The position numbers and the translations under genes are program-made. This document shows positions 22,761-32,692 of a stretch of DNA of 38,879 nucleotides, in pieces. The notes below the pieces were generated by a model that had not been told where the DNA came from, searched no databases, and saw only the letters and a list, made by a program, of their open reading frames with translations. Origin of the DNA: Larix sibirica (Eukaryota; Streptophyta; Pinopsida; Pinales; Pinaceae); assembly GCA_004151065.3 (NCBI GenBank), contig NWUY0304689805.1:1-38879 (forward strand), in the 5' to 3' direction. Positions within the stretch are counted from its first letter, which is position 1; every line of letters begins with the position of its first letter.

Positions 22761-24200
22761 TGAATTCTTCTTGGTCCCATGTATTAACTTCTGAGTACCA
22801 CGTATCATCTTCTGGTACCACGTATTATTGTCCCGGCCGGATACGATTCTGGATTACCTACTGCTTGAGACGAAGAGCCTTTAGGACCTGCTACCCACCT
22901 AGAGCTTCAGCCAAGGAATGCTTAGTTAGTTATAGCTTACGGGCCAGCCAGCATACCGTTGATTAATGAAGGAAGGAAGACAGCATTGCTAGGAGATGCT
23001 TTTATCACAACTTGCTTAATGAATGCTTAGTTGGTACAGCACCAGGATATTGAATCTTTTACCTATACCTTATGACTCTTGGTACCACGTATTAACTTCT
23101 TGGTATCACGTATTACCTACTAGTACCGCCGAGGAGCCCATACGAGTTAGGAATTAGAAAACACTGCAGAGATAGTATTGACTTTATTAAGCCCACCTTG
23201 CTTTTATAGACTCTACCCACCCACTCACTCTATTCACCTAGAGATACAGCCCATAATACGTTGCATAGGCACTAGCATATTCACCAATCCTTGCCTCGCC
23301 TTATTAAGAATTATGGGTAAACTTTTCACTTATGGATACTGCTATTAACTATTGTTACCACCGAGGAACCCATACGATATGATTCAGCAATTAGAACTGC
23401 AGAGACCTACCTGCCGCCTCTGCTACCCATCGGAAAACCTAGCACCTGTAGCCTTATACACCGAATTCATCGCTTAAGAGGTAGGGACTGCTAGAGACCT
23501 TTCACTTTTATAAGCGGCATGGGAGGGATAGCATTGCATGATACAACCTTACCTTTAGTACTACCCAGCTTCACACACTACCACTTTATCGGCATAGACC
23601 TTTCCACGCATTAGCTTATTTACCCTCGATACGTAATTTATGAAATCACACTTGATTTATCACAGATCTGCTGGGTCACACTACGACGGGTACCACTGTT
23701 CCCACTGAGCGAAGTGAGGAGCCGATACGATACTCGGAATCCATTAGAAGAACCCACTCTTGCCCTTTCATTTAATGCATGCTACCTCTCTACTTGATTA
23801 AGAATTTATCGCTTAGTTGCGTGGGTGGGACTGACTGCTACAGAACTTCTCTTCTCAGGGCCGAATGGATCACCTTACATCCTATTACCCTACCCACCTT
23901 TGGATGCCCTATACCACTTAATCAATGAAGCGCTTAGAAATACAACCAGAAACTCGGCATGGCATAGCATGATACAACCTTCTTACCCTTTTATACCTTA
24001 CCTTCTTTGTTTACTTATTACCTGCCCACCTATAGATATATTCCCCTATACCACTTGCATGCATGAAGTGCTTAGGAGGCACTGCTATTACCTTCTCTTA
24101 GAAGGACCGGATCAGACCAACCCCTTCTTCTTACCCCCTTACTTCTGTGTTTCCTAACTACCTTTACACCGAAAGACCTATATGCTCTAGAACACTTAGA
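22760..24200. repeat. region of interleaved degenerate repeats
   Basis: Three word families recur. GGTACCACGTATTA-type units lie at 22767, 22792, 22813, 23078 and 23101. TACC(G/A)CCGAGGA(G/A)CCCATACGA followed by ACTGCAGAGA lies at 23124 and 23356, with a third partial at about 23714. GCATGATACAACCTT lies at 23536 and 23965. Spacing is irregular. The open frames here, up to 110 codons at 23825-24157, are Tyr/Pro/Leu-rich repeat reading and I do not call genes. Confidence 0.65.
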
Positions 24201-24740
24201 TTAATTAATCACTTAATTAGTTGGTACTGCTGGCTGCTATTAACCCCTTCTCTTCTCAGGACGCAGACTACCTTACCATACTTACTTTGGATGCATCAGA
24301 TAAGAATGCTTCGTAGTGGATGGAGGGGAGTGAAAAGGCAAGGCGAAACAAGGAAGGCGGACATGGATGGCAGCAGGGCGCCTGGCAATCTTGCTAACTG
24401 GGACACAAGCTCATAAACTGCTGAAGCATATCAGAAAATTAACTGCCTTATAAATGTAAGCATACTGGTGAATTAACTACCTAGTCTCGAAGAACCTACA
24501 GCCTAGTATTTGTGTGATGGCTCCCATCCCTATTGTTAACCATCCCACCAGTATTGTATCACCTTATTACCTTGTAGACCTGACCTATAATTTTTATCGT
24601 CCCATATTATGAGTTATAGTAATTACATATTATAAGGAGTGCTAGTACCTTTGTACGTATTGTTGCTTTATTGCGCTCGTTCCATCCCGTAGTATTTGGT
24701 TTAGTACGACAGACGACTGCCCATACCGTCCGTACCTGCC
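24201..24740. other. non-genic stretch
   Basis: The 89-codon plus frame at 24147-24416 ends in a Gly/Arg-rich, purine-rich stretch and has no known domain. Nothing else is recognised. Confidence 0.4.
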
Positions 24741-25006
24741 TTGAATAAATGAACAGCCGTCACAGCCTTTACGTCCTTCCGTAGCAGCCTGTCCTATCCG
24801 TCACAGCCTTTACGTAACTGCCTGTTCTAGACGTTACTTAATTTACTGTAACATACTATATGGCCCATTCCATCTGTACCATTCCATCTGTCCTATACCT
24901 GAGGAGTAGCCCCAGGCCTGAGGATTTGCCTGTACTATCCTAGACGTAACTTACTGTACTATCCGTAACTTATGATTAGCCTGTCCTAGCTGTAACTTAT
25001 AATTTG
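24741..25006 (+). repeat. degenerate tandem array, CCGTCACAGCCTTTACGT and CTGTCCTA units
   Basis: CCGTCACAGCCTTTACGT occurs at 24757 and 24798 (period 41). Variants of GCCTGTCCTA(T/G)(C)CGTAACTTA then recur to about 25006, and CCATTCCATCTGT appears twice near 24867-24890. Confidence 0.8.
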
Positions 25007-25620
25007 TTTCAATATGTGCTAAAATTATGATCCCGCCTTGGCTGCCGTCATGTCTACAGATGGTAAGTGCAAGCTATTTAACATCTCTGCGGAAGCCATA
25101 TCCAGTATCTTAACCATACCAAGGGGTACCCTTGCCATTTCACTAGAGGCATGTTACAATTACTATAAAGGGTGGGATCAGTAGAGGAGGATAAAAGTGA
25201 CAGAAAAAGACTGAAAAATCCTAAGCATAACCTATACGTCCCCTCCCATATAGGACCAAGGATTTTCCTCTTTCCTCCATGGATCCAGGAAGCTACAGCC
25301 ACGTTTACCTTAATACTAGGCAGAGATGATGATAAAACATATATGGAACTATGCTTGCCCTATTGGACTAGTACATGGCCAAGCCCCCTCCTTCAAGTAT
25401 GCGGATTTAATCGCTCAGGGGATTAGGCAGCAGTTGGGAAGTTATTAAGCTGATAAGTCTAAAAGAAAAAATAACACATTGGATGGAATTGATGGAATTA
25501 TGGACCCACTTAAGTTCGTTAAGTCTATTGGTGAGGAGGTAAGTCCTTGGTGAGGGGCGAGGGACGTTAAGTGACTCACTCTAAGTGGGTGAGGGTTTGA
25601 ACACTCAATTGACATAGGAG
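25007..25620. other. non-genic stretch with overlapping open frames
   Basis: Opposite-strand frames at 25078-25302 (minus) and 25172-25426 (plus) overlap. Neither has a recognisable motif. Confidence 0.35.
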
Positions 25621-25690
25621 ATAGAGGTACGTGTTGTGACTCGCCCGAGTTAGGAGGGCGAGGTACATGTTGTGTTGTGACTCAACCAAC
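25621..25690 (+). repeat. imperfect tandem repeat, 37 bp period
   Basis: GAGGTACGTGTTGTGACTC at about 25624 recurs as CGAGGTACATGTTGTG followed by TTGTGACTC at about 25660. Confidence 0.75.
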
Positions 25691-26137
25691 GGGCAGCAAT
25701 AAAGGGGATCGGATCTCTCCAATGATCAGTGGAAGCATTCGGCTAAGCTAAGCAGGTACCATTGTTTGTTTGAAAGATTAGGTTTATGGGTATCCAAGAA
25801 ATTAGAATCCAAAGATTTCCTCCGAAGAAGAAGGCCCCACTTCTATATTTCTACCCACTGGAGCTTATTCTTTACCTACATCCGAAGCTCCGGGGCTACC
25901 CCCTTACTTACTCTCCTATCACTGGGGGTTCGAGACAAAGAGAGAGTAACAACTGCAAAATTTGGGAGGTAGGGGCTAAGCTAGGGCATCCCTACCCGCT
26001 AGGTAACTAACTGTTGTTGTAAAAGCTCTCTCTGGTTGGAAACCCCGAATAGGTATTTTGTTCGTGCTATTCCCGCCCTTCCCGATAGGTATTTTGTTCT
26101 TTCCTCCCCTGCTAGGGTTTACTAATAATGTTTCTAG
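25691..26137. other. non-genic stretch
   Basis: Two overlapping plus frames at 25766-26010 are unrecognised. ATAGGTATTTTGTTC occurs twice, at about 26049 and 26085, a short direct repeat. Confidence 0.4.
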
Positions 26138-26290
26138 GCTCCTGGGATATCCTATTTTCACAATGCTTGGTTCTATGAAGGACTTCTTCTAACAATGCTC
26201 CTGGGCTTTCAGGCTATTTGAAAAATGCTCCTGGGCGGGCTCCTGGGCTTCTAGGATTCATTTAATAGTGAACCCAGGCTCCTGGGCTTT
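26138..26290 (+). repeat. five dispersed copies of GCTCCTGGG(CTT)
   Basis: Copies start at 26138, 26197, 26227, 26239 and 26278. Most continue as CTTT or CTTC. The unit is about 12 bp with spacers of 3 to 50 bp. Confidence 0.8.
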
Positions 26291-26421
26291 ATATTAAAAG
26301 CTCTTATAACTAGGCTTGGTTCTGTCTCTTTGTCCCTCCAGGCTAATCAATCTTAAGCTATTAAGCCAGTTGCTAACGCACGCTTATAATTGTAATAAAA
26401 GCAAAGGTTATAATTAGTATT

Positions 26422-26480
26422 CGTAAGGTAGACATGCGGAGGTATAATAAGCTGTGGGTAGGCATGCAAAAGGATAATAA
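26422..26480 (+). repeat. ~58 bp direct repeat, copy 1 (pair with 27146-27202)
   Basis: Both copies run CGTAAGGTA, CATGC, AGCTGTG(G), GTAGGCATGCAAA and end in TATAA or TAATAA. They also carry an internal duplication of the GGTAxGCATGC word. Confidence 0.8.
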
Positions 26481-27145
26481 TCTTCATTCGTTAGGTATAA
26501 TCTAGTTCGTGTTTTCCCCGCCCGCTGAGCACACCGTCCCCACTAGAGCACAAAGCTGTTGGCTTTCAATCGTCAAAGCATCCTCCCGTCAAAGGTAACT
26601 AACTCACTTTGCATCCGTCCCCGCCCGTGCTGTTAAACTATCCCCGCAATGGCTTTCTCAGTTAGCCACGACGGTGCCCCGCCCTCAGCAATTGAATAGC
26701 GAAGCGTCCCTGTTCTTTCATTGTTCCACTATTTAGTAAGGGACCTGTCCTTTGGTACGCACACTATTTCATCGTAATAAGAGAAAAATAATAAGAAGGC
26801 TTAAAGCAACCTATTGGTTGTAAGTTTGAAGCCATCCCCCCCCCCGGCACAGGTTCTAACCATTCTCACTAGAGCACTAAGTGTTATCTTTAATATGTAA
26901 ATAATTTGTCGGAGCCCCCCGCAAAATAATCATAATTAATAAGTAGTTTTTAAGCTATCTAATCTATCAGTAGGCGCTCCCACTCTTTATTGAATTATAG
27001 AATGCTTCTGGTAGGCACGCTACATAATCTCATTATAAAAGTTATAAAAGCTCTCTCTATATCAACGCCCCCTTGCCTCTAGCCATCCCTCTCTCTGTAA
27101 ACGGGTATCCTCTGTAAAGGGGTAGGGTGCCCTATATGGCTTCGT

Positions 27146-27202
27146 CGTAAGGTAAGCATGCAAAGGTTTAACAAGCTGTGGTAGGCATGCAAAGGGGTAT
27201 AA
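27146..27202 (+). repeat. ~58 bp direct repeat, copy 2
   Basis: It is the partner of 26422-26480, 724 bp downstream, differing by a handful of substitutions and small indels. Confidence 0.8.
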
Positions 27203-27530
27203 GGCGGTTCTAACGAACAAACCCGCCATACCCGCTCATTGGCCTTTGATGAACGACCTTTTATTTACTTATTGTGAACCTGAGCTGGAGGCCGTGACAG
27301 AACTATACCCTGTTGGACACTCTCTCTAGATTATTGAACCTGTAACAAGAGCCGGGGATCGTGCCAAGAATTATACCCCGACATGGTTGGTACCAACGAT
27401 ACTATGTATGGTAGGCAGTACAAAAGGGATCATAACTTCGTTGTCAGTGTTAAGAATGTATAGGGCCTCGGAAAAACCCGGATATGGGGGATAAATTGAG
27501 AGAAAAGAGCTTTAGGTTACCTATATAATA

Positions 27531-27714
27531 TTGTCTACCATTGGCAGAGGAAGGAGCCATATATTGGGGATATATCCGGGGGTTTATTGCTATATATTTA
27601 TGCGCTCGGTCGGGAACTCCACTCACTCATTACTTAAAGAACATGCTCTTTTACTTATGCCTTACGGGGCTCACGGGGCATACTTATTACTTCTTCCTCA
27701 CGGGGCCGGTTCAG
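27531..27714. other. non-genic stretch
   Basis: A 65-codon plus frame covers 27531-27728. It contains repeated CACGGGGC words and no known domain. Confidence 0.4.
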
Positions 27715-27921
27715 AGGTAGTCATTTAGGGAAGTGCCTTTATTGTAAGGTAATACAAATAACCCGGCATTTCCTTCTGTTAGTTAGGTCGACTTTCTATA
27801 TCTGATTGGGTACTTGTGAATGCAATATTGATCTGGAGGTAGTTCTTGGGGGAAGCGCTTTGACTGCGAGGTAAGATCAATAACCCGACCGACCATTTCC
27901 TTCTGTTAGTAAGTCGGCTTT
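27715..27921 (+). repeat. imperfect tandem repeat, 122 bp period
   Basis: Copy one is 27715-27795 and copy two is 27837-27921. Shared blocks are AGGTAGT, GGAAG(T/C)GC, GAGGTAA or AAGGTAA, ATAACCCG and CATTTCCTTCTGTTAGT, then a GTCG(A/G)CTTT or GTCGGCTTT end. Confidence 0.85.
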
Positions 27922-28151
27922 ACAAACTGAATCCAAACCTGTGGGTTTCTCTCGGCTTCCTCGCCCTCCAAATACTTCTTTATTACTCGATTTATAGTGG
28001 TCGAGAGCCTTCTTCCTCACCCTCAGCGGACGAGCAAGAAATACCCTTAATTTAGAATATTTCCAAAATGAATGCACAAGTACAACAGGCACTACATACC
28101 ATTCGGAACAAGATAAAAGCTCTCTGAGATCGTCACCACGTTCCTTCCCCC

Positions 28152-28537
28152 TTTCATATAGGTGACTGAGTTTGGTTGTATATGCAGAAACAACATTTCA
28201 CAGGTCAGTGCCATCTTAAATGAAAGCCGATCAGATATGGCCTATACCATATTTTGCAGAGATTGGGGATAATTCTTATAAGCTGGAACTCCCCCCAGAG
28301 CTCGGCATCCACCCTGTCATCAATGTGAATCAACTCAAGTTGTATAAATCACCATGGTTTGAAGAAGAAGTTCTGATCTCCCATCCAATTCCCAACATAC
28401 CAGACTTTTTCACTCCATTAGCGGATGATACACTATTGGATGTTCACACTCGAACGACTCGTCAAGCCATGGCCACCAGCAACTTAATCGACATGAAAGA
28501 AAATAATTTCATTAACGTATATTCAGGGCTTAAATAA
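28152..28537 (+). pseudogene. Ty3/gypsy integrase C-terminal remnant
   Basis: This is the tail of a Ty3/gypsy polyprotein: the integrase C-terminal region that ends with HPVINVNQLK. The reading starts near 28152 with FHIGD, then a stop at 28167 where the family has Trp, then VWLYMQKQHFTG. A second stop follows at about 28218, then KPIRYGPYHILQRLG. A frameshift near 28255 leads into an open 105-codon frame with IGDNSYKLELPPELGIHPVI, NVNQLKLYKSPW, HPIPNIPDFFTPLADDTLLD and VHTRTTRQA. The frame ends in TAA at 28535-28537. Integrase inserts element DNA into the host genome, and this C-terminal part binds DNA or chromatin. The catalytic DD-E core is missing. The long intact 3' part shows less decay than the gag remnants, so it may be a younger insertion. 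Confidence 0.93.
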
Positions 28538-28800
28538 GTTCTTTTCCCATAATTGAAATAACTAAAGCAATAAATTACTAAAGATAGACATTTTCAAAAT
28601 GCAAAAGCAATGGCTGTAACTTTATTTCATCAATGCAACAGAGCTTATAGTTTATTTACAGAAATATTCTGCCGTTATTTAACACGAAACAGAAAAGGCA
28701 CCGGGGATTGGGCTGATTTAGAGCTTTGTCCTGGGTTTTTACACATATCCATAAAACCAAAACGTTCCCAGGAAGAAAAGAAATGGCATTGGGGGGGGTT
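28538..28800 (+). other. possible 3' flank of the Ty3/gypsy element
   Basis: Following the integrase remnant is an A-rich stretch that contains the words TTTTCAAAATGCAAAAGCAA and TTATAGTTTATTTACAG. This looks like the untranslated end or LTR of a plant gypsy element. I see no confirmable LTR ends. The 76-codon frame at 28610-28840 runs over it and has no known domain. Confidence 0.3.
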
Positions 28801-29125
28801 AGTTTACCTCTGCCTTCACCATTCTTCAAAACTTAGGTAGAATGCCACAGGGGGTTTATTCACCACTAGCGCTATGGCATTTTTCATTCAAATATCTTCC
28901 CGAATGGCACACAACGGGTCTAAAGAAAGAACGTTGTTCTTTCCTATGCTAATCTGGCATCTGAGCTCATACAATTATTACAGTCTCCCTCTTAGGCATG
29001 TAGAAAGAATAAGAATGATGGAAGAAAGAAGAATAGTTACTTGCTTTGCGCGGAAAGAGTCGTTTTACAGGAAGATCAATCTTGGCCTCCTTGCTTCAAT
29101 TTTTGCCCTCTTCTACTGCTGATTT
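28801..29125 (+). other. unassigned protein-like stretch, broken
   Basis: In one frame about 28804-28955 reads LQNLGRMPQGVYSPLALWHF and SFKYLPEWHTTG without a stop. The next frame (28874-29122, 82 codons) ends in KINLGLLASIFALFYC. The switch between the two frames suggests a frameshifted gene fragment. I do not recognise it among standard plant mitochondrial proteins, so it may be chance. Confidence 0.25.
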
Positions 29126-29750
29126 GAACCTCTAATCCTTGCCCTCCCTTTGGTCAAGCAAGCCTTTCCTTTCACAATGATAATTTTTTTGCATTTTATA
29201 CACCGGTGGGAGAAATATGTTAGTCCCAAAAAGAAGTTACAACCACCTTCCTCTCAACCAATGAGAAGGCCCGCTTTATGCTTTTGTAAGATTATGTAAG
29301 AATAGAAGCTTCTATAACAGAAACCGGAGAAGCCATAAGGTAACCAGGAGGGCAGGGGGACAGGGACCAGAAAGCGAGTAGACAGAATAGCTCTACAGCC
29401 TAAACAATATAATATTTGCCATGCCCTTTTGAGTGGGTCCGGTACTTATTGTGAGGGGGGCCATGTTTCCGTCAGTTTTCTTCCGATTCTTCAAAGGGCA
29501 GCACGGGTTCCGTTTCCGAAGACGAGCGAGGCGTGGGCGGGTTCAGCTAGCTCCGGTTGCTCCAATTCCAGGAGTTAAGGCTACATGCATGTTTCATTTT
29601 AATAGTCAGGCAGCGCATATAATATCATAGTTGGGCAGCACATATAACGATTCCACAAAGTGGTAGATAGCGCTACCCTAATGTACAGTTAGTTAATTAG
29701 TTCGTTGTTAGTTAGTACATTATCTTTACTTTTTCTTTTCTGTCACAGCT
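29126..29750. other. non-genic stretch
   Basis: It contains one copy of the CTTTGGTCAAGCAAG repeat at its left end. A 65-codon frame at 29433-29630 is Arg-rich in the middle (FRRRARRGR), with no family assigned. Confidence 0.4.
29137..29169 (+). repeat. dispersed inverted repeat, copy 1 (pair with 35249-35311)
   Basis: The 23 bases from CCTTTGGTCAAGCAAG to CTTTCC are matched exactly on the minus strand at 35249-35271. The preceding TTGCCCTCCCTT also recurs, at 35289-35310. Confidence 0.85.
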
Positions 29751-29845
29751 TGGAGCTATTACCCTCGTAGGATTTTATGAATGTATCCTACCATAGGGAG
29801 TATTGGTAGAGTATCCAGGCTTGGAGCTATTATCTTCGTGGGATT
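29751..29845 (+). repeat. short direct repeat, 68 bp period
   Basis: CTTGGAGCTATTA(C/T)C(C/T)TCGT and then (A/G)GGATTT occurs at about 29751 and 29819. Confidence 0.8.
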
Positions 29846-30080
29846 TGACGCTTGTACAAAAGAAGAAGGGAGTTATTTAAAAGCACCTAACCGAGATCAG
29901 TTAGGTAGGCCTGCATTACCACTATTCTTTCCTCCTCCATATCCTCCTTGGACCCCTCCTTTGGTCGATCCAATGTTCACCTCCTCCACCCGGAAGGAGC
30001 TCCTCTTGAACTACTCCATCAATGCCTGCATGGCATGATAGTTTTCTATGGAATGAGTGTTCACCCTGCAAAGATCATAG
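29846..30080. other. Pro-rich open frames, unassigned
   Basis: CCTCCTCCATATCCTCCTTGG and related triplets give a Pro-rich plus reading (29781-30038). The opposite strand is Gly-rich. In context this may be a linker between zinc knuckles of the gag remnant that follows, but I cannot show it. Confidence 0.3.
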
Positions 30081-30560
30081 ATAATGGTATTTGGGTCATC
30101 TATAGCATCACGAAGAGATGTGGGGGCGGTCGTAGGTCCTGTAGATATCATAGTATTAACTTTCTATGTTGCCTGGTAATCTAGTTGGTGGTGGCATCAG
30201 GTTAGGAGCCATAACCCAAATTATCAGTGAAGGACAATTGTTCACTGTGTGACCCTCTGTTATACACACAATGCACCAAACTTTTTCCCTTCTTGCCTTG
30301 GCACAGTTCATTTCCTATATTTGTTCTATTAAGGCCAACAACTATGACTGGAATTGAGCAAGCTCATGAATCACACTAGTTGAGGGAATAGCCACATTGC
30401 CTTCTCTGGTCACTCCTAGATACCCATTCATTGATTCAATCTTCATAGCCTACGTGAAGGCCTCTCGCTGGGTGGTCCACTTTTATTGCATCAATGGTAC
30501 TCTGGTCAAGGGAAGAAGACCCTGAATTAACCACTCCTTATGTTCAGTGGATTGTGTAAG
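30081..30560 (-). pseudogene. Ty3/gypsy gag remnant (copy C)
   Basis: Read on the minus strand from about 30545, the frame gives EWLIQGLLPLTRVPLMQ, then REAF, AMKIES, REKVWCIVCITEGHTVNNCP. That is the end of a plant gypsy capsid, the usual spacer, and a perfect CX2CX4HX4C zinc knuckle at 30234-30275. The match in order and spacing to plant gag proteins is clear. Four in-frame stops (TAA or TAG) fall where the family favours Gln. The reading extends to about 30180 (NLMPPPTRLPG) and then fades. More gag may lie at 30560-30770 on the same strand, but it is too broken to trace. It differs from gag copies A and B, so a third lineage contributed. Confidence 0.85.
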
Positions 30561-31640
30561 ATATTATGTTGATCAGGTTAAGGAAGCATTAATTTTACTC
30601 TTAGGTACTCTTGCCAATTATTTGTTTGATCTCCTTCAGCTCAGTGCAACTCGTTTTATTTTAGTTTGGCCTCTTAAATCCCCCGAGGAGGTTTTCATTG
30701 TTATAATTTCTTTCTTCCAGGGAATACCAGCCATAAAACTTATTTTATAGTATTCCAAGGTCCAATGGCGCCTGTGAAAGGGTTTCGCCCTTAGGTTTTT
30801 TTTAGCGTGATGTAGCTGGAAGATAAAGAAGCTATAGGTGTAGGTGACATAGTGACCTCACTAAAAACCTCCAAATTGAATTGCTTTAGTAAATCTTTGA
30901 GAAAATCATCCTTGGACAATGGTTTCTGATATAACCTCAATCAATGTTATTAGCCATTAGTGGGGTTATTTCCTCATCAATGGTACGAAGTTGAACAAAA
31001 CCATTTTTTGTAGGGAAAACTACCTAGCTGGAAAGGCTGATCCCTCAATGTGTTTAAGTTAACCAATAGATTGAACTAAATCCCTTGCCTACCCTTCCCA
31101 AAGATATAACATGCATTTTGCTAATAAGCAATAAAAACTTAATATAGGTACCTGGATACCGATGTTTGTCCCTCGCTCTTGAAGTTGATGCCTCTATCTT
31201 TGATTCCTGCTCTAAACACTCAGTTCATACACCTGCACACACAGAAACAAGAAACACCTTTCTCATTGATCAAGTATATGAGTATTCATTACAAAACTAG
31301 CATGCATTATAAAAAACATCGTTTACAATTTAGACCATAAATCACCATCCAAGATTCATAATAAAGTAAACAACGATAATAGATGAACACATGAATTTGG
31401 TTGGGGGAAAAAAGGTATATTTATTTAATTGCATGAACAAAGTATAGTCGTCTAAGATACCTGGTTATCGCAGACAGTACTTCCTTCTCCGTTCAATTTA
31501 GAATTTCAATTTCAAACTTTGGTCTCTGGATGGGAAGCTAGATAGAATGCTGGCGGGATGGGGAGCTCTGGGGAGGGTGCTGTTGGCGGGCTATGTGCCT
31601 GGCGATATTACTTACGTGCTTCTTGCTCGCTAGATTAATA
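30561..31640. other. non-genic stretch, possibly retroelement flank
   Basis: The part to about 30770 may be upstream gag on the minus strand (WYSLEERN and ELKEIKQIIG readings). From 30770 to 31640 no gene is seen. The texture (A/T-rich with CCTGCACACACAG and TACAAAACTAGCATGC) fits nuclear plant DNA. Confidence 0.35.
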
Positions 31641-32063
31641 AAATTTTGAAATCCTTCTTGGGTGCATGTGTACTTCATTCCACCCAGCCTGCCGGGGGAG
31701 GGGGGTTGTTCCATTCCCTATTATGCGTTGCTCTCGCTGTCTTCGTTGTTGTGGTCGTTTTCATCTGGCTTTTTTTTTCATTGTTGTGCTCGTTGTGGAG
31801 TGTTGGCTTCGGTGTGTGCACGGGGTCCAGTGGGTCCGGTCGGCGGGGTACGGCCTTCGGTTTTTCCGGTTCGGATTCTTTTCCAGTTCGGGGGTGCAGA
31901 GTGGATAGGTTTTGTTAAATGTTCTATTTTTGGTCCCGATTCCTTTTCTGGTATCCAGTTTCAGGGTCTTAAGCTCCTAGTTCTGTGCATCCGAGCATTG
32001 ATATACATTGTGTGTAACATTTCATTTCAAAATCAGGTTGGAGGAGGTACTACTATCCAATAG
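31640..32063 (+). other. compositionally atypical G/T-rich patch with overlapping open frames
   Basis: All three plus frames stay open for 80-133 codons because the strand is rich in G and T (GTTGTGGTCG, TTCGGTGTGTGCACGGGG, GGTCCGGTCGGCGGGGTACGG). One frame, 31662-32063, is Phe/Ser/Val/Gly-rich and 133 codons long. I recognise no domain. Triple openness in one strand is more likely a base-composition effect than a gene. The texture differs sharply from its surroundings and resembles a nuclear 5' UTR or intron start. Confidence 0.35.
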
Positions 32064-32690
32064 ATATTTTTATACGGTTTTATCCAAGCAGGCAGGAGAG
32101 GGATAAATAAAGGTTGTAGAGCAGTTCCTAAATAGTTTTAGGCGTTTCTCATTTCTTAAATGTTGGTTCTAAGCCAAAGGGTGTGCAATTCCGGCAAGGC
32201 AGGTTCTTTAGTTAACCTGTAAAGAACGCTGGGGTATTATCTAAGTAAGGTTAGCGGTTTATCACAGGATGTCAAGCAAGGTCCTATTATGGGTGGTTGT
32301 TGAGTTGTATTATTCAAGCGAAGCATAAAAGGTATAATTCCTTCGGTAAAGAGTAGGTGGGTGAGTCCAGTGCTTTTGAGATGATTATTAGTTGAGGGCG
32401 GCCCATGAAGCGTTAAAAATCCCCTAAAACACTTAACACATGGGAATTTCAGTAACCAAGAGTGAGAGCGAGGTACGAGCTTGCTTTATTCGTTTGGGGT
32501 AGAGGTCCTAAACAAATAGAGGACTAGAAGAGTTATAAATCCACAAGTGAAAAAGGGAAGCAATGAAAAATCCCCCTTTCTTTTTTTTCCTCCCTCTTGT
32601 ATCAGGCCCTAAAGCTAAGGATAGAGGCACAATAATAGCGGGGCATGCATTCTGACATAATATATATATAATAATATAGCATTGTCAATA
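32064..32690. other. non-genic stretch with hairpin
   Basis: A perfect 8 bp stem, GTTCTTTA and TAAAGAAC with a 9-base loop, lies at 32203-32227. A (TA)n run lies at about 32661-32671. No gene is seen. Confidence 0.45.
32203..32227. other. 8 bp perfect hairpin
   Basis: The stems are 32203-32210 and 32220-32227; the loop is GTTAACCTG. It is not followed by a gene or a T-run. Confidence 0.6.
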
Positions 32691-32692
32691 GA

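Larger units (their letters stand above)
26291..27530. other. non-genic stretch with a GGTAGGCATGC repeat family
   Basis: No gene is seen. Besides the pair listed separately, looser relatives (GGTAGGCACGC at about 27010, GGTAGGCAGTAC at about 27410, GGTACGCACAC at about 26753) suggest a diffuse family. A C-run of about 10 bases lies at 26836-26845. Confidence 0.5.

Noticed and set aside
31646-31918. 90-codon plus ORF with a hydrophobic segment
   Set aside because: Three frames are open at once because the strand is G/T-rich, so openness is not evidence of coding.
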